In this document: positions 1 to 7,196 of the stretch, in pieces
How positions within the stretch are numbered: the stretch's first letter is position 1
Layout: the number at the start of each line of letters is the position of its first letter
Origin: Bacillota bacterium
GTDB lineage: Bacteria; Bacillota; Clostridia; Lachnospirales; Lachnospiraceae
DNA: 10,344 nucleotides
Direction of reading: 5' to 3'
NCBI GenBank assembly: GCA_017861355.1
Contig: JAGFXQ010000105.1
Location: forward strand, 1 to 10,344
The notes under the pieces: generated by a model
Told to the model about the DNA's origin: nothing
What the model saw: the letters and a program-made list of their open reading frames with translations, nothing else
Databases searched by the model: none
Translations under genes and position numbers: made by a program

Positions 1-1115
1 CATACCGGATCATTTTCAGCCTGTACAAACCAGATCGGTATGTGCGTAATATCATAACCACTCATTAGCTTCTTTATCTCTGTGTAGCATTTCGTATAAG
101 CATCATCGCTAATCACCAGACTTCCCTGCATTTTAAAAGCCAGTCCGTATGGCTCTGAGATCGGAATTAAAGTATCCTTGGCGCAGATTGGTAAGGCTGC
201 AGCAAACAAATCAGGATATTGCATTAAGAAGCGCAGCACGGCCCCGCCTCCGGAAGAAGCGCCGGATATATATAACCGCTTTTCGTCGACTTGTCCGTCG
301 GTAATCAGTTTCTGTATAAACTCATATTTTACCGTATTATATTCTTCCATCCTTTTCAGTTCATACGGCTTTGATGATATTCCAAAAGAGTAATTCTCCG
401 GGTACTGGAAGGAAAGGACCGCCGTATCCATACCACTCTCAATCCAGATAGAGGCGCCTTTATTCTTCGTTATATTGGCTCCTTCATAGCTGGTGCTTAA
501 TACCTCTCCTCCACCATGCTCCCATACCATTAGTGGAACATCAGAAGAGCCTGAACCTTCCGGTAGATAAATCCAATAAGGCAGTTCGCATCCATTACTT
601 GCTTTAAAAGTTCCACTCACAAAGTTATCTAATGTTTTTGTGTGAATAAGACAATTCTCTTTCATAAAATTCAAAGTAGGGTCAGTACAAATCACCGAAA
701 AATCAGAGTGAGTTACAGTAAAATCACTATTGTATGAGTCTACTCCGTCGTAATGAAAATCCTCAGTCTCCAAAAGCAACTCGTTCTCTTTTATCCTGAT
801 GTCTTTTACGGCAAAGCTTTTATCCCCAATCTTGATCTCGAAATCTTCCTTTTTCACTCCTTCTATCTTCTTTACATCGTCGACTTCGTAGGATATGCGG
901 TTTACAAGACGACCATCATCACCGATATAGGCATATACATTTATTTTTCTTATATCAACTTTTGAAAGCATAACTTTATTATCCTCCATTACCTGATTCT
1001 TTGAATCTTTCTTCTCCGGTTCTGCTTGGGTATGATTCTTTGCATTTGAGCATGCACTGAATACAAACATTCCACTGAATATGAGAAGAAAAATTAACAA
1101 CGCTCTGTGATGCAT
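1..1115 (-). CDS. Exported lipoprotein esterase/peptidase, alpha/beta-hydrolase fold (3' end cut by window edge)
   Basis: The reading frame is open to position 1, so the C-terminus is missing; 371 residues are visible. The N-terminus has positive residues, a hydrophobic core and a lipobox FSAC with the cysteine at residue 22, followed by a polar linker. This predicts a lipoprotein anchored on the outer face of the membrane. Residues about 50-165 form a lysine-rich N-terminal domain that I do not recognise. The hydrolase domain starts near residue 170. EHGGGE (199-204) fits the oxyanion hole, GASSGG (285-290) is the nucleophile elbow with Ser287, and the aspartate in AENDP (Asp369) fits the acid; the histidine would lie off the window. 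The arrangement resembles PHB-depolymerase/feruloyl-esterase-like and prolyl-oligopeptidase-like enzymes; the substrate is unknown. I chose the ATG at 1115 because GGAG lies 6 bases upstream of it; the in-frame ATG at 1127 has no good site. A terminator separates it from the upstream esterase, so it is probably transcribed on its own. Confidence 0.85.
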   Translation of the reverse strand, partial: MHHRALLIFLLIFSGMFVFSACSNAKNHTQAEPEKKDSKNQVMEDNKVMLSKVDIRKINVYAYIGDDGRLVNRISYEVDDVKKIEGVKKEDFEIKIGDKSFAVKDIRIKENELLLETEDFHYDGVDSYNSDFTVTHSDFSVICTDPTLNFMKENCLIHTKTLDNFVSGTFKASNGCELPYWIYLPEGSGSSDVPLMVWEHGGGEVLSTSYEGANITKNKGASIWIESGMDTAVLSFQYPENYSFGISSKPYELKRMEEYNTVKYEFIQKLITDGQVDEKRLYISGASSGGGAVLRFLMQYPDLFAAALPICAKDTLIPISEPYGLAFKMQGSLVISDDAYTKCYTEIKKLMSGYDITHIPIWFVQAENDPV

Positions 1116-1121
1116 GCCAAT

Positions 1122-1125
1122 CTCC
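1122..1125 (-). promoter_or_regulatory. Ribosome binding site that decides the lipoprotein start
   Basis: GGAG on the minus strand lies 6 bases before the ATG at 1115. It sits inside the four codons that an alternative start at 1127 would add, and so favours 1115, which also gives a more typical lipoprotein signal peptide. Confidence 0.6.
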
Positions 1126-1176
1126 ATTCTGCCACTAACCAGTGAATTAAGGTGGTAGCACGATACCTGTTTTACT

Positions 1177-1191
1177 ATGTTTCGGTAACAT
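1177..1191. promoter_or_regulatory. Short inverted repeat, possible operator before the lipoprotein gene
   Basis: ATGTT and AACAT are perfect inverted arms around a five-base CG-containing centre (ATGTTTCGGTAACAT on the plus strand). The site lies between the upstream terminator and the lipoprotein start. A weak promoter reading overlaps it on the minus strand: TTACCG, 17 bases, TATCGT. The shape resembles operators of LacI/GntR-type sugar regulators, but that link is inference and short repeats like this can arise by chance. Confidence 0.25.
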
Positions 1192-1194
1192 CTC

Positions 1195-1231
1195 AAAAAT
1201 GCCCCCTTGCTGTATAGCACGAGGACATTTT
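1195..1231 (-). terminator. Intrinsic terminator after the type-B carboxylesterase gene
   Basis: On the minus strand AAAATG pairs with CATTTT. Inside it a GC-rich stem (TCCTCGTGC with GCAAGGGGG, including two G-T wobbles and one mismatch) closes a six-base loop, TATACA. The RNA then runs into five U residues. It begins 12 bases after the esterase stop codon, where an intrinsic terminator is expected. Confidence 0.75.
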
Positions 1232-1243
1232 GGACTTATATGC

Positions 1244-2794
1244 TTAGTGAAGAATTGTTTCTCCTCCAAACGAGAACTTAGGAGCCGCTTTTTTATGTAA
1301 TTCAACTAACTCATGATCAAAATTATACCTTAATTCACATTTCTCATCAAATATCATTGTTACCTCATTTCCCTCTTCACAAGCCGGCCACTCAGGCAAT
1401 GCTGACAGATTAGGATTACCGTAACGTGCAAAATTAACCCATGCACCCAGCATTTGATCCTCCAATTGATCGGAAACTCCCGGCTTATTACTGATCAGAA
1501 CTTTATCGGTATTATGGAATACAAAAGGTATCTCTGAACAATGCCAGGAAGGCTTTCCTCCATCGAAAGGAAATTCAAAGGCAAATAGATAAGAATAGGT
1601 GGGTGCTTCTTTATGAGCAGCCTTCTTCTTTATAAAATCAATCGTAGGAGAACGGAACAAGGAATCCAAAACTAATAAATCCGTAAGATTCTTATTCGGA
1701 TATGCTTTTTTATACAGTTGGATTAATTCATCCGAAGAATCCTTGTATTTCATCTCTATCATCTGCTTCATCTCTTCTTCAGATAGCTCGTATTTATGAT
1801 CAACCCCCGGACCAAAAGCAAATTCGCACATAACGGATCCGATTAGAACTGGTATTGTCTTTGCATGCTCTGTAAAGCCGACAATGCGTGGATCACCAAG
1901 ATAGAACTCATTCGGAATGGGATTGCAGCCAACATATGCACCCTCACGTGCAAGACCCGGGAACACATTGATATAAGCAGCTGCCAGCCTGTCATACGAT
2001 ACTGACTCCAGCTTTTCCACATCACCTTCCTCATAGCCAAGCTCCCGAAGCATTGCATTGACAATCTTAGTTCCGTTGTTATCCTTGGCATCCAGAAATC
2101 CATCAATTAAACCGCTTTGAATAATTCCTCTGTGAAACAGTCCATTTGCGCTTGGTGTCTGCATCAAGGTCCAAACCTTCATTCCACCACCGGATTGGCC
2201 AAATAAAGTTACTTTCTCCGGATCTCCGCCAAAGGCTGCAATATTATCGTGAACCCATCTTAAGGCTGCCACTAAATCAGCATTTCCGGCGTTAGCCGAG
2301 TTCTTATACTTTTCACCAAACGGAGATAAATCCATGTATCCCAATATATTTAAGCGATGATTGAGAGTAACTACCACAACATCTCCATTTTTACTCATAT
2401 TCTCGCCGTCATATGCTTCTTGTTCAATGGAGGAACCTGCAGTAAAGCCGCCTCCATGAAGCCATACCATAACTGGTTTTTTTGAATCCGGACAGATACT
2501 CTGAGTCCAGATATTAAGATACTGACAGTTCTCGTCCTTCGGCCAATGACGATGTGGAACCATAATTTCACCCTGAGGGACGTCTTGTGTCAGCATTGGA
2601 CATACATAGCCATAGGACAGCGCATCCTTTACTCCCTCCCATGGTTCAACCTCAGTCGGCATTTGGAAGCGTTTTGCATCCGCATATTTTATACCGTGAA
2701 AGGTGTATGTACCATCAATGATATACCCGCGTAATTTTCCTGCTTTTGTTGAAACAATCGGTTCTGTTTTTGAACAAATAAATTGTCTTGCCAT
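1244..2794 (-). CDS. Type-B carboxylesterase, probably cytoplasmic
   Basis: This 516-residue protein has the full layout of the type-B carboxylesterase family (PF00135), which hydrolyses carboxylic esters and related amides. Visible motifs are the ENCQYLN stretch (88-94, matching the family's EDCLYLN), the oxyanion-hole loop HGGGF (113-117) and the nucleophile elbow GQSGG (199-203) with Ser201. Glu324 in the segment after IPVLIGS fits the acid, and His418 in the WHCSEIPFVF block fits the catalytic histidine. The length is normal for bacterial members. There is no signal peptide, so it probably acts in the cytoplasm. The ATG at 2794 is well supported by AGGGAGGT 9 bases upstream. The gene lies 88 bases after the thiolase gene and may be the last gene of the operon or have its own weak promoter in that gap; a terminator follows. 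Annotations such as p-nitrobenzyl esterase are common for this family, but the natural substrate cannot be read from the sequence. Confidence 0.93.
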   Translation of the reverse strand: MARQFICSKTEPIVSTKAGKLRGYIIDGTYTFHGIKYADAKRFQMPTEVEPWEGVKDALSYGYVCPMLTQDVPQGEIMVPHRHWPKDENCQYLNIWTQSICPDSKKPVMVWLHGGGFTAGSSIEQEAYDGENMSKNGDVVVVTLNHRLNILGYMDLSPFGEKYKNSANAGNADLVAALRWVHDNIAAFGGDPEKVTLFGQSGGGMKVWTLMQTPSANGLFHRGIIQSGLIDGFLDAKDNNGTKIVNAMLRELGYEEGDVEKLESVSYDRLAAAYINVFPGLAREGAYVGCNPIPNEFYLGDPRIVGFTEHAKTIPVLIGSVMCEFAFGPGVDHKYELSEEEMKQMIEMKYKDSSDELIQLYKKAYPNKNLTDLLVLDSLFRSPTIDFIKKKAAHKEAPTYSYLFAFEFPFDGGKPSWHCSEIPFVFHNTDKVLISNKPGVSDQLEDQMLGAWVNFARYGNPNLSALPEWPACEEGNEVTMIFDEKCELRYNFDHELVELHKKAAPKFSFGGETILH

Positions 2795-2833
2795 TCCTAA
2801 AATACCTCCCTACAATTAATTTATGTCACAAGT

Positions 2834-2864
2834 ATAATATCTACATTATTCCGCTTAATCTCAA
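2834..2864 (-). promoter_or_regulatory. Weak candidate promoter for the carboxylesterase gene
   Basis: In the 88-base gap before the esterase, the minus strand has TTGAGA (2864-2859) and TATTAT (2839-2834), each 5 of 6 to the sigma-A consensus, with a 19-base spacer that is longer than ideal. An overlapping TATACT occurs at 2836-2831. A start near 2827 would leave a leader of about 33 bases that contains the strong ribosome binding site. AT-rich gaps easily give such matches. Confidence 0.3.
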
Positions 2865-2882
2865 TACCTCGCGGATTAAAAT

Positions 2883-4064
2883 CTAGACTCTTCTTACCAC
2901 AGCGGAGCAGCCCATTCCTCCGCCAATGCATAAGGTCGCTAGGCCTGTATCAGCGCCTGCAGCCTCCATTTCATGAAGCAGTGTAACCAGAATGCGGCAA
3001 CCGGAAGCGCCAACCGGATGACCCAAAGCGATTGCACCCCCGCTGGGATTAAGCTTCTCCGGGTTGATGGCTAACTCCTTCATCACTGCTATTGATTGTG
3101 AGGCAAAGGCCTCATTTGCTTCTATAATATCAAATTCAGAGATAGTTAATCCAGTTTTTTTCATAACTTTTTTCGTTGACTCAACCGGACCAATTCCCAT
3201 AACAGATGGTTCTACTCCGGACAATGCTCCAGCCAACCATTCTCCCATTGGGGTAATTCCCAACTCAATTGCTTTCTCTTCACTCATAACTACAATTGCA
3301 GCTGCACCATCATTGATAGTCGAAGCATTTGCCGCTGTAACCACCCCATCATCCTGAAAGGCTGGTCGTAGTCCTGCTATGCTTTCCGCTGTTGTACTTG
3401 GTCGCAAGCCTTCATCTTGATCAAATAGAAATCTTTCCTGTTTCTTCTTTACCTCGATCGGAACGATTTCGCGTACGAATGCTCCTGATTTTTGGGCTAT
3501 GTTAGCTTTTCTTTGGCTATTTGCCGCAAATCGATCAAGCTCTTCTCTGGTAAGTCCCCATTGTTTGGCAATGTTCTCCGCTGTAATGCCCATATGATAA
3601 TCATAAAAAGCATCCCATAAAGCATCTTTTATCAAAGTATCAATCATGGCACCATGATTCAATCGATAACCATACCGTGCCTGAAGTAAAGCATAAGGGG
3701 CCATTGACATGTTCTCCATTCCACCGGCTACAACAATGTCGGCTTCTCCTGATCGAATCATCTGCGCTGCCATATCTACTGCATAAAGGCCGGAGCCACA
3801 AACTACATTGACGGTTACTGCCGGTACCTGAACCGGTAGCCCGGCTTTTATTGCAGCCTGCCTTGCTACATTCTGGCCAAGTCCTGCCTGTATAACACAT
3901 CCCATATAAACATGCTCCACCAGATCAGGCGATATTCCTGCTCTTCTAACTGCATCTCTAATCACCGCAGCTCCAAGTTCTACAGCCGAGACCGTACTTA
4001 AGGAACCGCCCAAACTGCCGATTGCCGTACGGCATGCTCCTGCGAGCACTACTTTCTTAGCCAT
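2883..4064 (-). CDS. Acetyl-CoA C-acetyltransferase (thiolase)
   Basis: This is a full-length thiolase of 393 residues that catalyses reversible cleavage of acetoacetyl-CoA with CoA into two acetyl-CoA. The nucleophile Cys89 sits in NVVCGSG (86-92). His349 lies in the GGAIALGHPVGASG block and the second active-site cysteine, Cys379, in CIGGGMG. NEAFASQ (317-323) is also present. Residues 130-172, with a DAFYDYHMGITAEN-type loop, match the acetyl-CoA acetyltransferase branch (AtoB/ThlA/PhaA-like) rather than long-chain FadA. The start ATG at 4064 follows a run of Gs (GAGGGGG) with a 6-base spacer. It is the last step of the operon and implies a 3-ketoacyl-CoA as the pathway intermediate. No 3-ketoacyl-CoA reductase or PHA synthase is nearby, so a breakdown role fits better than polymer or butyrate synthesis. 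Chain-length preference is inferred. Confidence 0.95.
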   Translation of the reverse strand: MAKKVVLAGACRTAIGSLGGSLSTVSAVELGAAVIRDAVRRAGISPDLVEHVYMGCVIQAGLGQNVARQAAIKAGLPVQVPAVTVNVVCGSGLYAVDMAAQMIRSGEADIVVAGGMENMSMAPYALLQARYGYRLNHGAMIDTLIKDALWDAFYDYHMGITAENIAKQWGLTREELDRFAANSQRKANIAQKSGAFVREIVPIEVKKKQERFLFDQDEGLRPSTTAESIAGLRPAFQDDGVVTAANASTINDGAAAIVVMSEEKAIELGITPMGEWLAGALSGVEPSVMGIGPVESTKKVMKKTGLTISEFDIIEANEAFASQSIAVMKELAINPEKLNPSGGAIALGHPVGASGCRILVTLLHEMEAAGADTGLATLCIGGGMGCSAVVRRV

Positions 4065-4098
4065 GCTAAACCCCCTCTCTGATCATAGCCAAATACCT

Positions 4099-4145
4099 GG
4101 AAGAACAAGGAGTTCGCACCATTGTGCGTACTTCGCAGTTCTTCC
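4099..4145 (-). other. Long intercistronic stem-loop between CoA-transferase and thiolase genes
   Basis: GGAAGAAC (4099-4106) and GTTCTTCC (4138-4145) are perfect 8-base inverted arms. Inside them, AGT/ACT and CGCAC/GTGCG pair around a four-base loop, with an A-A mismatch and an asymmetric internal loop between the helices. No U tract follows on the minus strand, so a simple terminator is unlikely. An RNA processing or stabilising element that sets thiolase expression relative to the upstream genes is an inference; a dispersed repeat unit is also possible. Confidence 0.6.
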
Positions 4146-4146
4146 C

Positions 4147-4170
4147 GTCTGAAGATTTTTATCTTCAGAC
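4147..4170 (-). other. Perfect 9-bp hairpin at the CoA-transferase stop codon
   Basis: GTCTGAAGA and TCTTCAGAC are perfect inverted arms around a six-base A/T loop. The hairpin includes the TGA stop codon at 4167-4165 and the last sense codon of the CoA-transferase gene. The bases after it on the minus strand are GGGAAG rather than a U run, so it lacks an intrinsic terminator's tail. It sits one base from the longer stem-loop at 4099-4145. Confidence 0.6.
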
Positions 4171-5361
4171 TACTCCCTCCAGAGCCAGCTTATCGATATC
4201 CTCCTGAGAATATCCGTATTTTTGAAGGATGGAAGAAGTATGTTGTCCAAGGGTAGGCGACGGCATACGAATGCTAGCCTTGGTATCACTCATTTTAACA
4301 GCATTTCCGTTGATCAGTACCTCACCACAGATCGGGTGATTCATAGGAACAAACAATTCTCTTGCCTTAGTAAAATGTTCATCATGTGCAATCTGTTCCA
4401 CATTAAGAATCGGACCAGCGGGTATTCCTGCGCCTAAGATGATATCTACCGCTTCGTTAACCGAATAATCAAGAAGCCATCTTTCCATGATCTTCTTAAA
4501 TTCCTTGTTATTCTTAACACGAAGAGGTACCGATATAAATCGTTCATCTGTAATCAATTCCGGCTTCTGGAGAATCTTTGTGCACAGTACCTCAAATAGC
4601 CTTTGGTTACCGCAACCGATTACCATCCATCCATCTTTCGCCTGATAGGAATCATAGGGGGCGATTGCATCATAATAGTTACCATGAGGCACCGGCACCT
4701 CACCGGTTACGAAATATCTCTGCCATGCCTGTTCCAGACTCAATACAACCGAATCAGCAATCGATACATCCACATATTGTCCTTTTCCGGTAATGTGTCT
4801 TGCATTTAAGGCAACTAATACACCAATTGCCAGATTGAGGCCGCCTAAGACATCCCCCATTGCGCTTCCACAACGTGTCGGAGGATCACCCTCCTGACCG
4901 GTGACACTCATTAATCCTCCCATTGCCTGCGAGATGATATCATAACCCGGACGATCACGATATGGACCATTGGAGCCAAAACCTGTGATAGCACCATAAA
5001 TCAATCCTGGGTTGATTTCCTTTAATTGTTCATAGCCCAGTCCCAATCGATCCATTACACCATAGCGGTAATTTTCAATCACTACATCCGCTTCCTCCAC
5101 CAACTTGCGGAAGATCTTCTTCCCTTCCTCTGACTTCAGGTTGAGCGTAATGCCATACTTATTCCTATTTAAATTTCCATAGTACAGGCTCTCCCCATTC
5201 AAATGAGGTCCATAATGCCTGCTGTCGTCTCCGACTCCCGGTTGTTCTATCTTTATCACCGTAGCTCCAAAATCCGCCAATATTGATCCACAATATGGTC
5301 CGGCAAGAACTCTGGTCAAATCTAGTACAACTATATCCTCCAGTGCCATACGCTCTGACAT
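4165..5361 (-). CDS. Type III (CaiB/BaiF family) CoA-transferase
   Basis: This 398-residue protein belongs to the family III CoA-transferases (PF02515), which move CoA from a donor thioester to a carboxylic acid through an aspartyl intermediate. The N-terminus has the family block around VLDLTRVLAGPYC, then ADFGATVIKIEQPG and LNRNKYGITLNLKS. PGYDIISQAMGGLMSVTG carries the catalytic aspartate, Asp141 with this start, equivalent to Asp169 of formyl-CoA transferase. The length of about 400 residues is typical. The ATG at 5361 has AGGAGG 7 bases upstream. A TTG at 5379 would overlap the upstream stop codon and place the ribosome binding site inside the gene, so I reject it. Only 14 bases separate it from the upstream small gene, so the two are probably co-transcribed. 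It probably activates the acid released by a neighbouring hydrolase. Acid and CoA donor cannot be assigned; the usual name 'CaiB/BaiF' does not imply carnitine or bile acid here. Confidence 0.93.
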   Translation of the reverse strand: MSERMALEDIVVLDLTRVLAGPYCGSILADFGATVIKIEQPGVGDDSRHYGPHLNGESLYYGNLNRNKYGITLNLKSEEGKKIFRKLVEEADVVIENYRYGVMDRLGLGYEQLKEINPGLIYGAITGFGSNGPYRDRPGYDIISQAMGGLMSVTGQEGDPPTRCGSAMGDVLGGLNLAIGVLVALNARHITGKGQYVDVSIADSVVLSLEQAWQRYFVTGEVPVPHGNYYDAIAPYDSYQAKDGWMVIGCGNQRLFEVLCTKILQKPELITDERFISVPLRVKNNKEFKKIMERWLLDYSVNEAVDIILGAGIPAGPILNVEQIAHDEHFTKARELFVPMNHPICGEVLINGNAVKMSDTKASIRMPSPTLGQHTSSILQKYGYSQEDIDKLALEGVV

Positions 5362-5368
5362 AAACATT

Positions 5369-5374
5369 CCTCCT
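5369..5374 (-). promoter_or_regulatory. Ribosome binding site that decides the CoA-transferase start
   Basis: AGGAGG on the minus strand lies 7 bases before the ATG at 5361. A second in-frame ATG at 5367 would be only one base from this site, and the TTG at 5379 lies upstream of it, so 5361 is the supported start. Confidence 0.8.
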
Positions 5375-5375
5375 G

Positions 5376-5708
5376 TCAATTCTCTAGTAAATTATCACAA
5401 TTTATCGTCATTCTCATAAAGGCAGATCCCATGGATTTCCCCAGACTGTCCAGTCTTAAGGAATGGGTCGCGCCTCCACCCAGTGCATGTTGCATAACAA
5501 AATTAAAGCCCGATAAGCTTGGTACCTCATACCTGATGATTTCCCCCTGGACAATATCACCAAAATGCTCTTTCACCTTCTGGACCGTTACTTCCCTTCG
5601 TATTACTTCGTAGTACTCAGGCTTTCTGGCAAAGATGCATACATTGCTTGTATCTCCTTTATCTCCTGATCTTCCATGAGCAATTTGATTTAAATAAATT
5701 TCAGCCAT
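5376..5708 (-). CDS. Small AtuA-like C-terminal (ferredoxin-fold) domain protein
   Basis: This 110-residue protein matches the C-terminal domain of longer AtuA proteins, here as its own gene. The diagnostic stretch is HGRSGDKGDTSN (11-22), followed by a V-x-I-x-A-R strand, and later ALGGGATHSLRLDSLGKSMG (75-94), which resembles the LGGG-x-T-x-SLRLD motif of that domain. The name 'ferredoxin-fold' refers to shape: there is no cysteine cluster for an iron-sulfur centre. It has no signal peptide or membrane segment. The start at 5708 has AAAGGGGGG 8 bases upstream and lies 15 bases after the stop of the AtuA gene, so the two are almost certainly translated from one message and may form a two-subunit enzyme. 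Its biochemical role is unknown. The family match comes from recognising motifs, not from a search. Confidence 0.8.
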   Translation of the reverse strand: MAEIYLNQIAHGRSGDKGDTSNVCIFARKPEYYEVIRREVTVQKVKEHFGDIVQGEIIRYEVPSLSGFNFVMQHALGGGATHSLRLDSLGKSMGSAFMRMTINCDNLLEN

Positions 5709-5723
5709 TCTTTGGTCCCCCCT

Positions 5724-7091
5724 TTACTCAATCGTTAGAATATTCGATGATAACTTTACTGAATCTCTTGGTATCAACGTAGGCCAAAGTCCGATTACTT
5801 CTTGAACTTTCGCTCTGCCGCCGAAGAAGCTTGCTCCCGGAGGACCATTCAGCTGCAGAGGAGCTACCTCAGGGATGATTTTTTCAGCTTCGAGTTTATC
5901 CTTAGTTCTTATCGCAATTCTGAGTACTACCTCATTTAATTCCTTCAAATGAGAGGGATCCATATTGGACACTCCAAGATGGAGTGAATTCAATCCTATG
6001 TAATCAATTCTAATATCTTCTGATCTCAGATTCTTACGTTGTAGCTTCTTCATCAGAATATCCGCCGCTTTCTGCGCTTTCTCATAAGCATCCGGCCAGG
6101 CAAAGCTTAGCATGGTAGCTACTTTATAGCCGGCATGATATCCAATGGACAGCTTCAAGGTGTCGGGGCGTTTCTTTCCCTGTATTCCTCCAACTGCTAC
6201 TCGGTTAAGCCCTACCTGTGTCAGAGTAGCTGCTGAAACATCAGCAACGACATCCGGTGTGATATAGCTGGCCGGGTTATGTATTTCATATAGGAACTGC
6301 TCCTTACAGGACTGTTCCGATATTAATCCACCGCAATTCGGTGCCTTTGTGATTACCAAATCACGGAGGGAAAACTCAGCAATCGGAAATCCTAATTGAT
6401 CCATATCCGGCACATCACGCCATCCGTAATCAAAATTACCCCCTGCTCCTTGTCCTCCACATTCCAGAAGATGTCCTGCCATGATACCTCTTGCTATATT
6501 TGTCCAGTCATCCTCTTTGATTCCCAGTTCATACATAAGCGGGGATAGAAAAAGTGCAGAATCCGTAGCACGCCCGGTAACAACAACATCTGCATCTGCT
6601 GATAGGCATTCCAGAATTGGCTCATGACCAAAGTATACATTTGCATTTACGATTTTATCTTTAATATCCTTGAATTCGCCTACACCATCTATATTTTCAA
6701 AAGTAATTCCTTCCGCCATCATTCGGTCAATCTCACCGGTCATATCATCTCCAAGAACATAACCGATTTTCCTCCCGGACAGACCCTTGCTCTTGTATAT
6801 CTCTGCAATTGCATCCACGCAGCCTTTTATATTCATACCACCGGCATTCGTAAGAATTCGCACTCCATTATCCTGCGCATCCATGACGCATTCATTTAAT
6901 AAACCGATGAAATCTCTGGCATATCCGGCTTGTGGGTTCTTCAGCTTTTGTCTTGCCATAATTGAAAGTGTCAATTCTGCCAAATAATCGCAGGCCATGT
7001 AATTCAGGCCACCATGCTTCACCATATGAACGGCTGCATCATTACTATCGCCCCAGAAGCCCTGGCCTCCGCCAATAACAACTTTATCCAT
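5724..7091 (-). CDS. AtuA family protein (acyclic terpene utilisation, DUF1446 domain)
   Basis: This 455-residue protein matches the AtuA N-terminal family (PF07287, formerly DUF1446). Family features in order are a glycine-rich GGGQGFWGD (7-15) at the N-terminus, a DYLAELTLSIMARQK-like block (35-49), RILTNAGGMN (78-87), TGRATDSALFLSPL (172-185), LECGGQGAGGNF (209-220), LGFPIAEF (233-240) and a C-terminal GPPGASFFGG (416-425). AtuA was named from the citronellol/geraniol breakdown cluster of Pseudomonas, but its exact reaction is not settled. In those proteins the small C-terminal domain is fused; here it is the next gene, 15 bases downstream. The start at 7091 has GGAGG 7 bases upstream and places the glycine motif near residue 7, as usual. 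An in-frame GTG at 7139 would add 16 unmatched residues. It is cytoplasmic by appearance. The adjacent CoA-transferase and thiolase suggest it acts on a CoA thioester or the free acid before it, which is inference. Confidence 0.88.
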   Translation of the reverse strand: MDKVVIGGGQGFWGDSNDAAVHMVKHGGLNYMACDYLAELTLSIMARQKLKNPQAGYARDFIGLLNECVMDAQDNGVRILTNAGGMNIKGCVDAIAEIYKSKGLSGRKIGYVLGDDMTGEIDRMMAEGITFENIDGVGEFKDIKDKIVNANVYFGHEPILECLSADADVVVTGRATDSALFLSPLMYELGIKEDDWTNIARGIMAGHLLECGGQGAGGNFDYGWRDVPDMDQLGFPIAEFSLRDLVITKAPNCGGLISEQSCKEQFLYEIHNPASYITPDVVADVSAATLTQVGLNRVAVGGIQGKKRPDTLKLSIGYHAGYKVATMLSFAWPDAYEKAQKAADILMKKLQRKNLRSEDIRIDYIGLNSLHLGVSNMDPSHLKELNEVVLRIAIRTKDKLEAEKIIPEVAPLQLNGPPGASFFGGRAKVQEVIGLWPTLIPRDSVKLSSNILTIE

Positions 7092-7098
7092 TTTCCTG

Positions 7099-7103
7099 CC
7101 TCC
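7099..7103 (-). promoter_or_regulatory. Ribosome binding site that decides the AtuA start
   Basis: GGAGG on the minus strand lies 7 bases before the ATG at 7091. It supports MDKVVIGGG as the true N-terminus over the longer in-frame GTG start at 7139. Confidence 0.8.
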
Positions 7104-7196
7104 AATCATATCAATTAATAATTCATATTTTTTCTTCACAGATGCTTTAACTAAACTATGTAATATCTTCTATTACTCTTTCCACACTGTGGGCTC

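Noticed and set aside
753..965. A 70-residue plus-strand open frame rich in aromatic residues.
   Set aside because: It lies wholly opposite the lipoprotein gene, whose signal peptide and hydrolase motifs are clear; no ribosome binding site or known motif.
1147..1160. AAGGTGGTAGCACG on the plus strand looks like a T-box riboswitch core.
   Set aside because: The consensus has ACC where this has AGC. No plus-strand gene follows, and the hairpin downstream is better explained as the minus-strand terminator of the carboxylesterase.
2859..2880. TTAATC/GATTAA arms after the thiolase stop codon as a terminator.
   Set aside because: Only 6 AT-rich pairs with a large loop and no U tract.
2883..4064. 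Thiolase as part of a PHB or butyrate synthesis cluster.
   Set aside because: No reductase, crotonase, acyl-CoA dehydrogenase or polymer synthase lies nearby; the context is hydrolases and a CoA-transferase.
4147..4170. The perfect hairpin as an intrinsic terminator of the CoA-transferase gene.
   Set aside because: No U tract follows on the minus strand, and the thiolase gene downstream has no convincing promoter of its own.
4165..5361. Assignment to a bile-acid (bai) operon because of the BaiF-like CoA-transferase.
   Set aside because: The CoA-transferase family is broad and no other bai gene (such as the ligase, dehydratase or flavin oxidoreductase) is present.
7187..7196. GAGCCCACAG here (minus strand) matches part of the hairpin at 9025-9057.
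   Set aside because: A 10-base match is expected by chance many times in 10 kb, and no hairpin with a usable loop forms here.
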